The notes under the pieces: generated by a model
What the model saw: the letters and a program-made list of their open reading frames with translations, nothing else
Told to the model about the DNA's origin: nothing
Database searches by the model: none
Program-made: the position numbers and the translations under genes
Part shown: positions 7,241 to 13,842 of the stretch, in pieces
How positions within the stretch are numbered: position 1 is the first letter of the stretch
How the letters are laid out: the number at the start of each line of letters is the position of its first letter
Assembly: GCA_024405645.1 (NCBI GenBank)
Contig: JAKSOJ010000012.1
Span: 1 to 13,842 of the forward strand
From: Phascolarctobacterium sp.
GTDB taxonomy: Bacteria; Bacillota; Negativicutes; Acidaminococcales; Acidaminococcaceae
Direction of reading: 5' to 3'
DNA length: 13,842 nucleotides

Positions 7241-7276
7241 TTTATATTTAAAAGTTTAATATAAAACTAATATAAA
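7241..7276. repeat. AT-rich direct and inverted repeats upstream of the aminotransferase gene
   Basis: TAATATAAA occurs twice (7257-7265 and 7268-7276, 11-bp period), and an inverted copy, TTTATATT (7241-7248), pairs perfectly with AATATAAA (7258-7265) across a 9-bp spacer. The repeats fill most of the mutS2-aminotransferase gap, just upstream of the ribosome binding site at 7226-7231. No convincing -35/-10 pair was found. They could be a binding site, a weak RNA hairpin, or chance in AT-rich DNA. Confidence 0.35.
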
Positions 7277-7283
7277 TGCTGAA

Positions 7284-9665
7284 TTACAAATCCAGTATCG
7301 TCGCTCCCGCTCCGCCTTCAAAGGCAGGTGCAAGCTCCATATGTTTTACATAGCGAGAATTCTCTAGATAAGCAGTAAGACCCATTCTCAGAGCGCCAGT
7401 TCCCTTGCCATGAATTACGCGAAGCTTTGTAATGCCGGCCAAAAGAGCATCATCTATTGCTTTATCCACAGCAGGTATGGCTTCATCCAAGTTCATACCC
7501 CTTACATCAACCTCTTGAGCTGCTGTTGATGATTTCTTGACAAACATCTGATGGGCATAGTTCGTTCCAGACTTCTTATCAAATCCTTTGCGCAGCTTAG
7601 GAGTATCATCCTTCTTCGCTGGTTGAGCCTTGGTAATAATACATTTAGCCATAGGAACAGTAGTTTTCATAATACCAACCTGCACGGTTACGTTCTTACC
7701 ATTGATATCAGTAATAACACCGTTTTGTGTCAAGGTAGTAATATAAACGCTCATACCCTTTTTAGCTAGCTTTGCATCAAGAGGAGTTCCCTCAGGAATT
7801 GGTTCATCTTCACTAAAATGCTTGTTAAGCTTTTGTTTTGCCTCTTCAGCCTTCTCTGCCAACTTTTTAGCATCAAAGTCATTTTTCAAGGCTCTCAATT
7901 CTTTGATGACAGCTTCAGACTCACGGCGGCTCTTACGATAAATATCGTCCGCTTCTTCCCTAGCCTTGCGCAGCATTTCTGCTTTCTTACGCTCAAATTC
8001 TGCCTTTTCATAAGCCAAAACATTGCGTAATTGTTGAGCCTCTTTTTTAAGAGATTCAATTTCGTTGGAGCTTGATTCGTAACGTCTGCGTTCTGTATCC
8101 AGTTCGCTAAGCACAGCCTCCATATGAACATGCTCTTGATTCAAAAGGTCTCCTGCATTCTTGATTATTTCCTCACCTAAACCAAGTCTACGAGAAATGT
8201 TAAAGGCATTGGAAGAACCAGGCACACCCATTAATAATCTATATGTAGGTCTCAAAGATTCTGGATCAAACTCTACAGAAGCGTTTTCCATACCCTTATG
8301 TCCATAAGCAAAGGTTTTCAACTCGCTATAGTGAGTAGTAACCATGGTAAACACGCCTTCATCATTTAAATGCTCAAGCATGCTCATAGCAAGAGCAGCA
8401 CCTTCGTTAGGATCAGTACCAGCACAGATTTCGTCGATGAGAACTAAATCTCTTGGCTTAACTTCGTTCAAAATACTAATTAAATTAGTCATATGAGCAG
8501 AGAATGTTGACAAGCTTTGCTCGATAGATTGTTCATCACCAATATCTGCATATACTGCTCTAAATACAGGAAGCTTCGCATGTAGTGCAGGAACAAACAT
8601 ACCTGTTTGAGCCATCAAGCAGAACAAACCTACAGCCTTCAAAGCAACTGTTTTACCACCAGTATTAGGGCCAGTGATAAGCAGCATATTGAAATCATCA
8701 CCAAGCTGTACGTCCAAAGGAACTACTTTGTCCTTATCAATTAAAGGATGACGACCTTTATCGATTACAATACCGCCTGCAACTGTCAGTTCAGGACGAG
8801 TTGCCTCCTGTTCCTGAGCAAGATATGCCTTAGCACAGATAACATCAAGCTCGGTCATAGTATTCATAGAACCAAGCAAGGCCTTCGCTTCCATGCCAAC
8901 GTTTTGAGACAGAGTACGGAGAATGCGTTCTACCTCTTCTCGCTCCTCAGCAACATAGCGTTTGATATCGTTGTTTAAATTAACAACCGCCATAGGTTCT
9001 ATGAACAAGGTTGCGCCAGTACCACTTTGGTCATGTACGATACCAGGGAAATTCATTTTGTATTCCATTTTTACAGGAATTACATAACGGTCCCCACGCA
9101 TAGTAACTAGGTTCTCTTGGAAGTATCTTTGATTATTAGGATCGTGGAGAATGCTATCAAGCTTTTCTTTAACACGATTCTTACTAACAATAATAGCGTT
9201 TCTAAGACCTGCAAGCTTGGTACTAGCTTTATCCATAACCTCACCATGGTCATCGATAGCGCTGCTAATTTGTTTTGCCAATTTAGGTTGAGGTGTTAAA
9301 CCTTGGGAAATTTCTGCAAGATTAGGTGCAAGCTCTGCACTATCCCACAAGAACTCCTTCATGCTGCCTATTCCTTGAACAGTTGTAAGCACCTCTAAAA
9401 GCTCTTCAGGATCCAAAACACCGCCCAATTCAGCACGCTTTACATGAGGAATAATATTGTGAACGCCACCAAAAGGAAAGCGCTTTCCCTCGTCTAGCAA
9501 ACGACTAGCCTCAGCTGTTTGCTCGAGCAAAGCTTTCACCTTGGAAAATTCACTTTCTATCTTTATTGCCTCAATGCTTGCTTTAGCTAAGCTTGTTGCA
9601 GTTTTAGATGCTAATTTTTCTTTTACTTTATCAAATTCAAGGGTACGTATAGCGTATCTCGCCAT
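7284..9665 (-). CDS. mutS2: MutS2 ATPase/Smr-domain protein
   Basis: 793 aa, the normal MutS2 length (Bacillus about 785). It lacks the MutS mismatch-recognition domain and begins with the clamp/lever region (1-300). The ATPase has Walker A GPNTGGKT (332-339), an SLSTFSAHM signature region (384-392), Walker B VLIDE (408-412) running into ICAGTDP, and a TTHYSELK segment (443-450). A long charged coiled coil covers about 505-620, then a small beta domain (625-680) and a C-terminal Smr domain (about 718-793) with DVRG (720-723) and HGKGTGALR (752-760), the expected nuclease motifs. In Bacillus MutS2 is linked to splitting of collided ribosomes (RqcU), elsewhere to suppressing recombination. The ATG start follows AAGAAGG and is directly preceded by an in-frame TGA, which fixes the start. 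It lies 45 nt after the U32 gene in a zapA-U32-mutS2 order. Confidence 0.97.
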   Translation of the reverse strand: MARYAIRTLEFDKVKEKLASKTATSLAKASIEAIKIESEFSKVKALLEQTAEASRLLDEGKRFPFGGVHNIIPHVKRAELGGVLDPEELLEVLTTVQGIGSMKEFLWDSAELAPNLAEISQGLTPQPKLAKQISSAIDDHGEVMDKASTKLAGLRNAIIVSKNRVKEKLDSILHDPNNQRYFQENLVTMRGDRYVIPVKMEYKMNFPGIVHDQSGTGATLFIEPMAVVNLNNDIKRYVAEEREEVERILRTLSQNVGMEAKALLGSMNTMTELDVICAKAYLAQEQEATRPELTVAGGIVIDKGRHPLIDKDKVVPLDVQLGDDFNMLLITGPNTGGKTVALKAVGLFCLMAQTGMFVPALHAKLPVFRAVYADIGDEQSIEQSLSTFSAHMTNLISILNEVKPRDLVLIDEICAGTDPNEGAALAMSMLEHLNDEGVFTMVTTHYSELKTFAYGHKGMENASVEFDPESLRPTYRLLMGVPGSSNAFNISRRLGLGEEIIKNAGDLLNQEHVHMEAVLSELDTERRRYESSSNEIESLKKEAQQLRNVLAYEKAEFERKKAEMLRKAREEADDIYRKSRRESEAVIKELRALKNDFDAKKLAEKAEEAKQKLNKHFSEDEPIPEGTPLDAKLAKKGMSVYITTLTQNGVITDINGKNVTVQVGIMKTTVPMAKCIITKAQPAKKDDTPKLRKGFDKKSGTNYAHQMFVKKSSTAAQEVDVRGMNLDEAIPAVDKAIDDALLAGITKLRVIHGKGTGALRMGLTAYLENSRYVKHMELAPAFEGGAGATILDL

Positions 9666-9710
9666 TCATTCACCTTCTTTTTATCGTGTAATGCGTAATT
9701 AATGATATAA

Positions 9711-12170
9711 CTACATAACTCCTCTAAAATAATGTCCTCTAGTAGTACCAGGTAAATTTTCAGTTACTTCGTACGCTCCTCCAAGAACATTTTTATACAT
9801 ATAAACAAGATCGCGAACTTGCTTAGGTTCGTACATACGCGCGTCAATTCTGAGAGACGCAACGCCGGAATCTTGCATATGAGCGGCACTTGTAAGCATA
9901 GAAAGCTCATGAGCATTCATAACATGCATATGGCAGAATTGATCTCCTACCACTGGGAAACGAGCATCCTTGCGATCTCCTAGGAACAAAGGAGTTCCAC
10001 AATTAAAAGTGCACGCACCTTTATGTAATTCTCCTAGGAAGGAACCACCTACGCAATATTCAGAAACCATCATTTCAATACGACCTTGAGCCATACATTC
10101 GATAGGCATAGGACTTACTTGAGCCAGATGTTCAACCTGACCCATGGTCAATTCGCAGGAGATGGTACCACCTTGTGCTCCATGCTCCTTCCAGAATTGC
10201 AGGCTTTGGTTATTGAAAATATTAAGGCTCATATCTGCCCAGGGCTTGAAGGACTTGCCTTGAGCCATATTCCATAAGCCATTATTAGAAATATAAACAT
10301 AATCTACTTTGAGTTCGTCAAAGAGATTGAAAAGACGCTTGAAATAGTTCAGCTGTGCTTCGTGAACGATACGCGGAGTTGCGATAGCAATCTCACGACC
10401 TGCTTTATGAACCATCTCTACAGCTCTACGATAGTGATCATCTGTAGGATTAATATGATTAAAACAATCTCCACCAAAAAGGATGCGTTCGGCACCAGCT
10501 TCTAAAGCTGCATTAACCTTATCCAAAGAGTCACAATGAACTGTAACCTTTGTAGATTTATTCAATTTATGACCAGGTAAAACTAAAGCTTCATTGTAGG
10601 AATGAACAGGCTTGCGACTTGGAGCAAAGGCCTCCAATCTTGCCTTATCTAATGCTTCACAGGCAATACGTCTTGCTTCGTTCATCTCACTCATTGGAAC
10701 CATAATATTGTCATCGATATCAAGTTCCAGATTAGCTAAACCATATTCAGTTGTACCTAAACGGTCAATTTGTTTACGAATGCCAGCTTCATCAAGAGCA
10801 CGTTTACGAGCCTCTTCTACAATGAAATTGGTTTCTCCATAGCCCATATTTCCCTCTTCATCTGTGAGGATTATTTTCATGGGTTCGCCCAAATGAGCTA
10901 CAACCTTCGCATCAACATAAATACGTTGTTTAGAGTCTGGACCAAAGAATTGTCCTGCATAGGCCATAAGTTTGGCATCTAAAGTTCTAAATACGCGGTC
11001 ATTCATGCGTACGCCTTGAGGCACATCAATCATAACCTGTTGTCCTACACGAGCAGTTTCTACAGGTTGACCATTCACACGCATATCCGTCAAGGTAGTA
11101 CCTACCCTGCCGCCTACGCTTACCCAAAACTCAAGACCATCACCCATATGCAGTTCTTTATCAAGCTTAACAACAGCCTTGTTCTTAGCCTTATCAAGTT
11201 TTACAACACGTCCAACTAAGACACCACGATTGTTAGGTCTGCGGTCGCTCATCATGGTCTTACCAGGTCTTCCTTCCATATAAGCAGTGGTAAAATCACG
11301 ATTGAAGATTTGTTCAATATTAGCCAAGTCTTCGGCAGGAACCTCGAACTTGCCTTCTTTATAGCTATCCATAGCACGACGATATGCATCTACAACAACA
11401 GCTACATATTCAGGACGCTTCATACGACCTTCGATTTTATAACTACAAACTCCGGCCTCGATAAGCTTTGGCAGGATTTGCAAGGTATTCATATCCTTGG
11501 GGCTCAAAAGATATTGACCTGCATCTTTGCCCTTGAGCATGTCATTATCCTTAGCATCATAGAGTGCGTAAGGCAATCTACAGGGCTGAGCACAACGGCC
11601 TCTGTTACCACTACGACCACCAATCAAGGAACTCATTAAGCATTGCCCGCTATAGCAAACGCAGAGAGCACCATGGATAAAGGTTTCAATTTCAGTACCA
11701 CATTCGCAAGCAGCTTTAATCTCTTTTAATGAAAGCTCACGAGCGAGAACTGTACGCTCAAGCCCAATGCCCTTAGAAAAGTTTACGCCACCGGAATTTG
11801 TTACCGTCATTTGTGTGGATGCGTGGAGAGGAAGCTCCGGACAAATCTTTTGACAAAGGCGAATTACACCCACATCCTGAACGATTAGCCCATCAACACC
11901 CACATTATTGAGGAACATTAGATAATTTGCCAGAGTTTCCATCTCACTATCATCGACCAAAGTATTTACAGTAATGAAAATACGCACGCGATGCATATGT
12001 GCGAAATAGACAGCTCGAGCCATTTCCTCTTCATCAAAATTACTTGCATAAGCTCTTGCGCCAAAGGCTTTACCGCCCATGTAAACAGCATCTGCTCCAG
12101 CATTTACGGCAGCCTCCAAGGCTTCCCATGTACCAGCAGGAGCCAAGAGCTCGATATAACTATTCATCAT
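9711..12170 (-). CDS. Tandem U32-family protein with DUF3656-like middle (RlhA/TrhP-type RNA hydroxylase candidate)
   Basis: 819 aa, named 'U32 family peptidase' in databases, although characterised relatives act in RNA hydroxylation (RlhA, 23S rRNA C2501; TrhP, tRNA U34) or ubiquinone hydroxylation (UbiU/UbiV). The N-terminal barrel (about 5-275) opens with LLAPAGTWEALEAAVNAGAD and carries the U32 signature ETFIHGALCVCYSGQC (162-177). Cys170, Cys177, Cys193 and Cys197 are candidate Fe-S ligands; Cys172 and Cys242 are extra. Residues about 310-530 form a middle region with beta-rich and helical parts, probably DUF3656. A second barrel-like half (about 540-795) has its own set, Cys706, Cys720, Cys724 and Cys746. 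The ATG overlaps the zapA stop by 1 nt (TAATG); a second ATG follows at once and either may serve. GAGG lies 10 nt before the first ATG. RNA hydroxylation is a family-based inference. Confidence 0.9.
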   Translation of the reverse strand: MMNSYIELLAPAGTWEALEAAVNAGADAVYMGGKAFGARAYASNFDEEEMARAVYFAHMHRVRIFITVNTLVDDSEMETLANYLMFLNNVGVDGLIVQDVGVIRLCQKICPELPLHASTQMTVTNSGGVNFSKGIGLERTVLARELSLKEIKAACECGTEIETFIHGALCVCYSGQCLMSSLIGGRSGNRGRCAQPCRLPYALYDAKDNDMLKGKDAGQYLLSPKDMNTLQILPKLIEAGVCSYKIEGRMKRPEYVAVVVDAYRRAMDSYKEGKFEVPAEDLANIEQIFNRDFTTAYMEGRPGKTMMSDRRPNNRGVLVGRVVKLDKAKNKAVVKLDKELHMGDGLEFWVSVGGRVGTTLTDMRVNGQPVETARVGQQVMIDVPQGVRMNDRVFRTLDAKLMAYAGQFFGPDSKQRIYVDAKVVAHLGEPMKIILTDEEGNMGYGETNFIVEEARKRALDEAGIRKQIDRLGTTEYGLANLELDIDDNIMVPMSEMNEARRIACEALDKARLEAFAPSRKPVHSYNEALVLPGHKLNKSTKVTVHCDSLDKVNAALEAGAERILFGGDCFNHINPTDDHYRRAVEMVHKAGREIAIATPRIVHEAQLNYFKRLFNLFDELKVDYVYISNNGLWNMAQGKSFKPWADMSLNIFNNQSLQFWKEHGAQGGTISCELTMGQVEHLAQVSPMPIECMAQGRIEMMVSEYCVGGSFLGELHKGACTFNCGTPLFLGDRKDARFPVVGDQFCHMHVMNAHELSMLTSAAHMQDSGVASLRIDARMYEPKQVRDLVYMYKNVLGGAYEVTENLPGTTRGHYFRGVM

Positions 12171-12412
12171 TAAATTTCGTCCTCAATTGCTTTAACTAGT
12201 TTTTCGTGCTTTGCCTTTAATTCAGCAAGCTCTGCAGCCAAATCCAAAGCAGTCCAAACAGCTAATTTTGTAGTGTCCATGCCAGGTCTTTGTGCTGCCA
12301 GTTTATTCATGCGTTCATCAACTTCATGGGCAATGTTAACAACCTTACTTTCGTTAGCATCGGTTTTTAAAGTATAGGTTTCGTTATAAATTTTAACAGA
12401 AATGGAAGCCAT
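12170..12412 (-). CDS. zapA: Cell division protein ZapA
   Basis: 80 aa from ATG at 12410-12412, a typical short ZapA. The N-terminal part has the family pattern: ISVKIYNETYTLKTDANESK, then a VNIAHEVDERMNKL helix (30-43 when counted from the TTG below). The C-terminal half is a single alpha-helical coiled coil rich in Ala, Leu, Glu and Lys. ZapA binds FtsZ filaments and helps bundle them at midcell. An upstream in-frame TTG at 12425-12427 would add five residues but overlaps the GAGGTGG ribosome binding site, so the ATG is preferred. The start is 1 nt after the stop of the secreted-protein gene and the stop overlaps the U32 start by 1 nt, so all three are likely translationally coupled. In Bacillus zapA is also near mutS2, with other genes between. 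Confidence 0.9.
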   Translation of the reverse strand: MASISVKIYNETYTLKTDANESKVVNIAHEVDERMNKLAAQRPGMDTTKLAVWTALDLAAELAELKAKHEKLVKAIEDEI

Positions 12413-12413
12413 T

Positions 12414-13247
12414 TTAGTCCACCTCAATATTTACTTTAAAGCTTTGAGCGAAGGATTTTTCCCATGCTCTCTTGTATTGGAAATTGATATTGTGCATTCC
12501 CTTGCCGCTAACAGCAAAAACAATAATCTCTTCACCAGGAACGCCAACTCTTTCGTCATGCATGTTGGGCATATTGAAGCTGCGACCAACTTCTTTAATT
12601 CCCTTACCCGGAGCAATTTGCCAAGTGAAACCAGTGCTTGGATTAGAAGCCAACTTGATTGCAACTAAGCCTGCACCATCTAAATGCAAAATTTTATCAG
12701 CACTCTTGTCGGTCAGACGAGCAACTTGGAAAATTCTACCAGCCTCGCCAACACGAACATGAGCAATTAATTCATCATAGGAAATTTTATTATTATATGC
12801 ACCATCGGGAGAAGAAGGATACTTTACCTCGTCATCATCAAAGATGATGTCCTTGATATCCATATAATGTTTAACTTCTTCATTTTTAACAAAGAAATCA
12901 TTCAAAGTAAATTCACGACCAGTAGTAAGATCAAGATTCAATCCCTTATAGTAGATTTTGCTTCCTTCTGCCTTGAGCATAATACTAACTAAACTGGGGC
13001 GATTAAGTTCCACATCATAGCTTAAATTAGCATTTTTACCTGCTTTTTTTACTAATTTGGCAACCTCTTCGTTGATAATTTTATTTAAGTTTGCTTCAAG
13101 ATCTACGTTTAAAGCGCCATCCAAATACGGTGCAACGATTTTACCAGTACCATTATTAGAAACGTTGTCTAAAACAGTAGTCTTTTGATCTGCAAAGCAA
13201 GTAGTTGTTACAAACAAAGTCAGCAAAGACAATAATATTGTTTTCAT
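12414..13247 (-). CDS. Secreted protein with DUF4163/DUF3298-like N-terminal region and C-terminal chagasin-like (I42) inhibitor domain
   Basis: 277 aa. A Sec signal peptide covers residues 1-19 (Lys2, hydrophobic core 4-16, cleavage after Cys-Phe-Ala19); TTTC is not a good lipobox, so a soluble exported protein is likely. Residues about 20-165 resemble the DUF4163/DUF3298 (PdaC/RsiV-type) fold: a VSIMLKAEG strand pair followed by LDLTTGREFTLNDFF (105-119), a hallmark of that region. Residues about 175-277 match the chagasin family of cysteine-protease inhibitors: NPSTGFTW (202-209) for the NPTTG loop, GVPGEE (235-240) for the glycine-rich loop, and YKRAWE (258-263) for the RPW loop. A protease-inhibitor role in the envelope is inferred. 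The RPW proline is Ala and the second loop is altered, so binding may differ. AAGGAG lies 6 nt before the ATG; zapA starts 1 nt after the stop. Confidence 0.78.
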   Translation of the reverse strand: MKTILLSLLTLFVTTTCFADQKTTVLDNVSNNGTGKIVAPYLDGALNVDLEANLNKIINEEVAKLVKKAGKNANLSYDVELNRPSLVSIMLKAEGSKIYYKGLNLDLTTGREFTLNDFFVKNEEVKHYMDIKDIIFDDDEVKYPSSPDGAYNNKISYDELIAHVRVGEAGRIFQVARLTDKSADKILHLDGAGLVAIKLASNPSTGFTWQIAPGKGIKEVGRSFNMPNMHDERVGVPGEEIIVFAVSGKGMHNINFQYKRAWEKSFAQSFKVNIEVD

Positions 13248-13328
13248 ATATTACTCCTTGTTAGAGACGCTAAAGCATATAGTTCATAGTGCTTGTAATG
13301 AAAAATTTAGATATAATTAATAATTCTT

Positions 13329-13347
13329 CAAATCACTTCATGATTTG
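13329..13347. other. Small perfect inverted repeat between gltX and the secreted-protein gene
   Basis: CAAATCA (13329-13335) and TGATTTG (13341-13347) form a 7-bp stem with a 5-nt loop, about 10 nt after the gltX stop in the 109-nt gap. No T run follows on the minus strand, so it is not a typical terminator; it could be a 3'-end-stabilising hairpin or an operator. The rest of the gap is AT-rich, with no convincing minus-strand promoter. Confidence 0.35.
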
Positions 13348-13356
13348 TTCCTTTAC

Positions 13357-13842
13357 TCAGCACTCAGAACTATTCACTAATTTAATGTACTCAATCGCTT
13401 TTTGCATTCTTGCCAAAGTACGTTCCTTGCCAAGCAGAACCATTACATCAAACATACCAGGACTTACTGTGCGACCAGTAAGAGCCAAGCGTGTAGGATG
13501 AATTACTTTGCCAAGAGCAATTTCTTTTTTGGCGGAAATGTCGTTATATATAGCCTCGGTGCTGGCCAAAGAAAATTCTTCGTCGGAAGCCAAAGCGTTC
13601 ATACAATCTGTCAAAAGCTCGATAGCTTCAGGTTTAAAATGTTTAGCAACGCCTTTTTCGTCATAAGCTTCAATATCTTGGAAGAAATATGTAGAAGCAT
13701 CAACGATTTCAGCCAAGGTTTTTACGCGAACGCGAACAGTATCAATCAATTGAGCAAAGTATTCAGCATTTGCTTCAAGCCAAGCCTCATCGACTAAACC
13801 AGCATTGATGAAGAATGGTTTTACTTCAGGAATAATATCCTC
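13357..13842 (-). CDS. gltX: Glutamyl-tRNA synthetase, C-terminal part (truncated by window edge)
   Basis: 161 codons plus stop are present; the reading frame is open to position 13842, so the catalytic domain lies outside. The visible part is the anticodon-binding region of class I GluRS: EDIIPEVKPFFINAGLVDEA, then a YFFQDIEAYDEKGVAKHF-type segment, and the conserved end with HPTRLALTGRTVSPGMFDV followed by GKERTLARM. This matches the 'lR-ALTG---SPG-f----lLGke--l-R' ending of bacterial GluRS. The enzyme charges tRNA-Glu (and tRNA-Gln in bacteria without GlnRS) in the cytoplasm. Whether it is a discriminating or non-discriminating form cannot be told. The stop is followed after 109 nt by the secreted-protein gene on the same strand, so they may be co-transcribed. 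Confidence 0.94.
   Translation of the reverse strand, partial: EDIIPEVKPFFINAGLVDEAWLEANAEYFAQLIDTVRVRVKTLAEIVDASTYFFQDIEAYDEKGVAKHFKPEAIELLTDCMNALASDEEFSLASTEAIYNDISAKKEIALGKVIHPTRLALTGRTVSPGMFDVMVLLGKERTLARMQKAIEYIKLVNSSEC

Noticed and set aside
12425..12427. TTG start for zapA giving 85 residues
   Set aside because: It would overlap the GAGGTGG ribosome binding site that serves the ATG at 12410-12412, and the extra residues do not fit ZapA.
13312..13317. TATAAT on the plus strand
   Set aside because: No plus-strand gene follows it and no matching -35 sequence was seen; such hexamers are expected in AT-rich DNA.
13305..13350. Tiny AUG-AAG-UGA reading frame with an AAGGA before it in the gltX downstream gap
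   Set aside because: Two codons only, in AT-rich DNA; most likely chance.
1..13842. CRISPR arrays, insertion sequences, tRNA or rRNA genes, phage or defence systems
   Set aside because: I looked for regular spacer-repeat units, transposase motifs, terminal inverted repeats and tRNA-like cloverleafs and saw none; nearly all the sequence is accounted for by housekeeping genes.

Overview
All recognisable genes in this window lie on the minus strand, so transcription runs from the high-coordinate end to the low. The DNA is AT-rich, spacing is tight, and almost every start has a strong AGGAG-type ribosome binding site. Gene content (TrmK, a Nif3-family protein, a YhaM-like start, MutS2, ZapA next to a large U32 protein) fits a low-GC Firmicutes-type bacterium. 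A diderm Firmicute of the Negativicutes is my best guess, but this is inference and the family is not resolved.

Upstream block (13842 down to about 3380): the 3' end of glutamyl-tRNA synthetase (gltX), a secreted protein with a DUF4163/DUF3298-like N-terminal part and a chagasin-like (I42) inhibitor domain, the cell-division factor zapA, a tandem U32-family protein probably involved in RNA hydroxylation, mutS2, a class I aminotransferase resembling aspartate/aromatic aminotransferases, a TGS-domain nucleoside kinase, and a crotonase-fold isomerase-like enzyme. A Rho-independent terminator (3380-3408) closes the block. Gaps are 1 to 109 bases. No strong internal promoter was seen, so it may be one long operon or several overlapping units. 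Secreted gene-zapA-U32 is the most tightly coupled part (1-nt gap, then 1-nt overlap).

Boundary region (3269-3437): after the terminator comes a cluster of TTTGTG/CACAAA half-sites, partly spaced by 11 bp, then an extended -10 promoter (TGATATAAT). This looks like a regulated promoter and is the main non-coding feature of the window.

Downstream block (3268 to 1): an MsbA-like half ABC exporter that probably starts at TTG, trmK (tRNA A22 methyltransferase), a short-form Nif3 protein, and the first 28 codons of a probable YhaM-type OB-fold/HD exoribonuclease. Junctions are 3-nt gap, 4-nt overlap and 9-nt gap, so this is a clear co-transcribed unit.

Most of the window is housekeeping: translation and tRNA modification, division, and stalled-ribosome or DNA maintenance. 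No mobile element, CRISPR array, phage gene, tRNA or rRNA was seen. The less ordinary items are the secreted inhibitor-domain fusion beside zapA, the crotonase lacking both hydratase glutamates, the two-barrel U32 protein with two cysteine sets, and the half-site cluster in front of the exporter.
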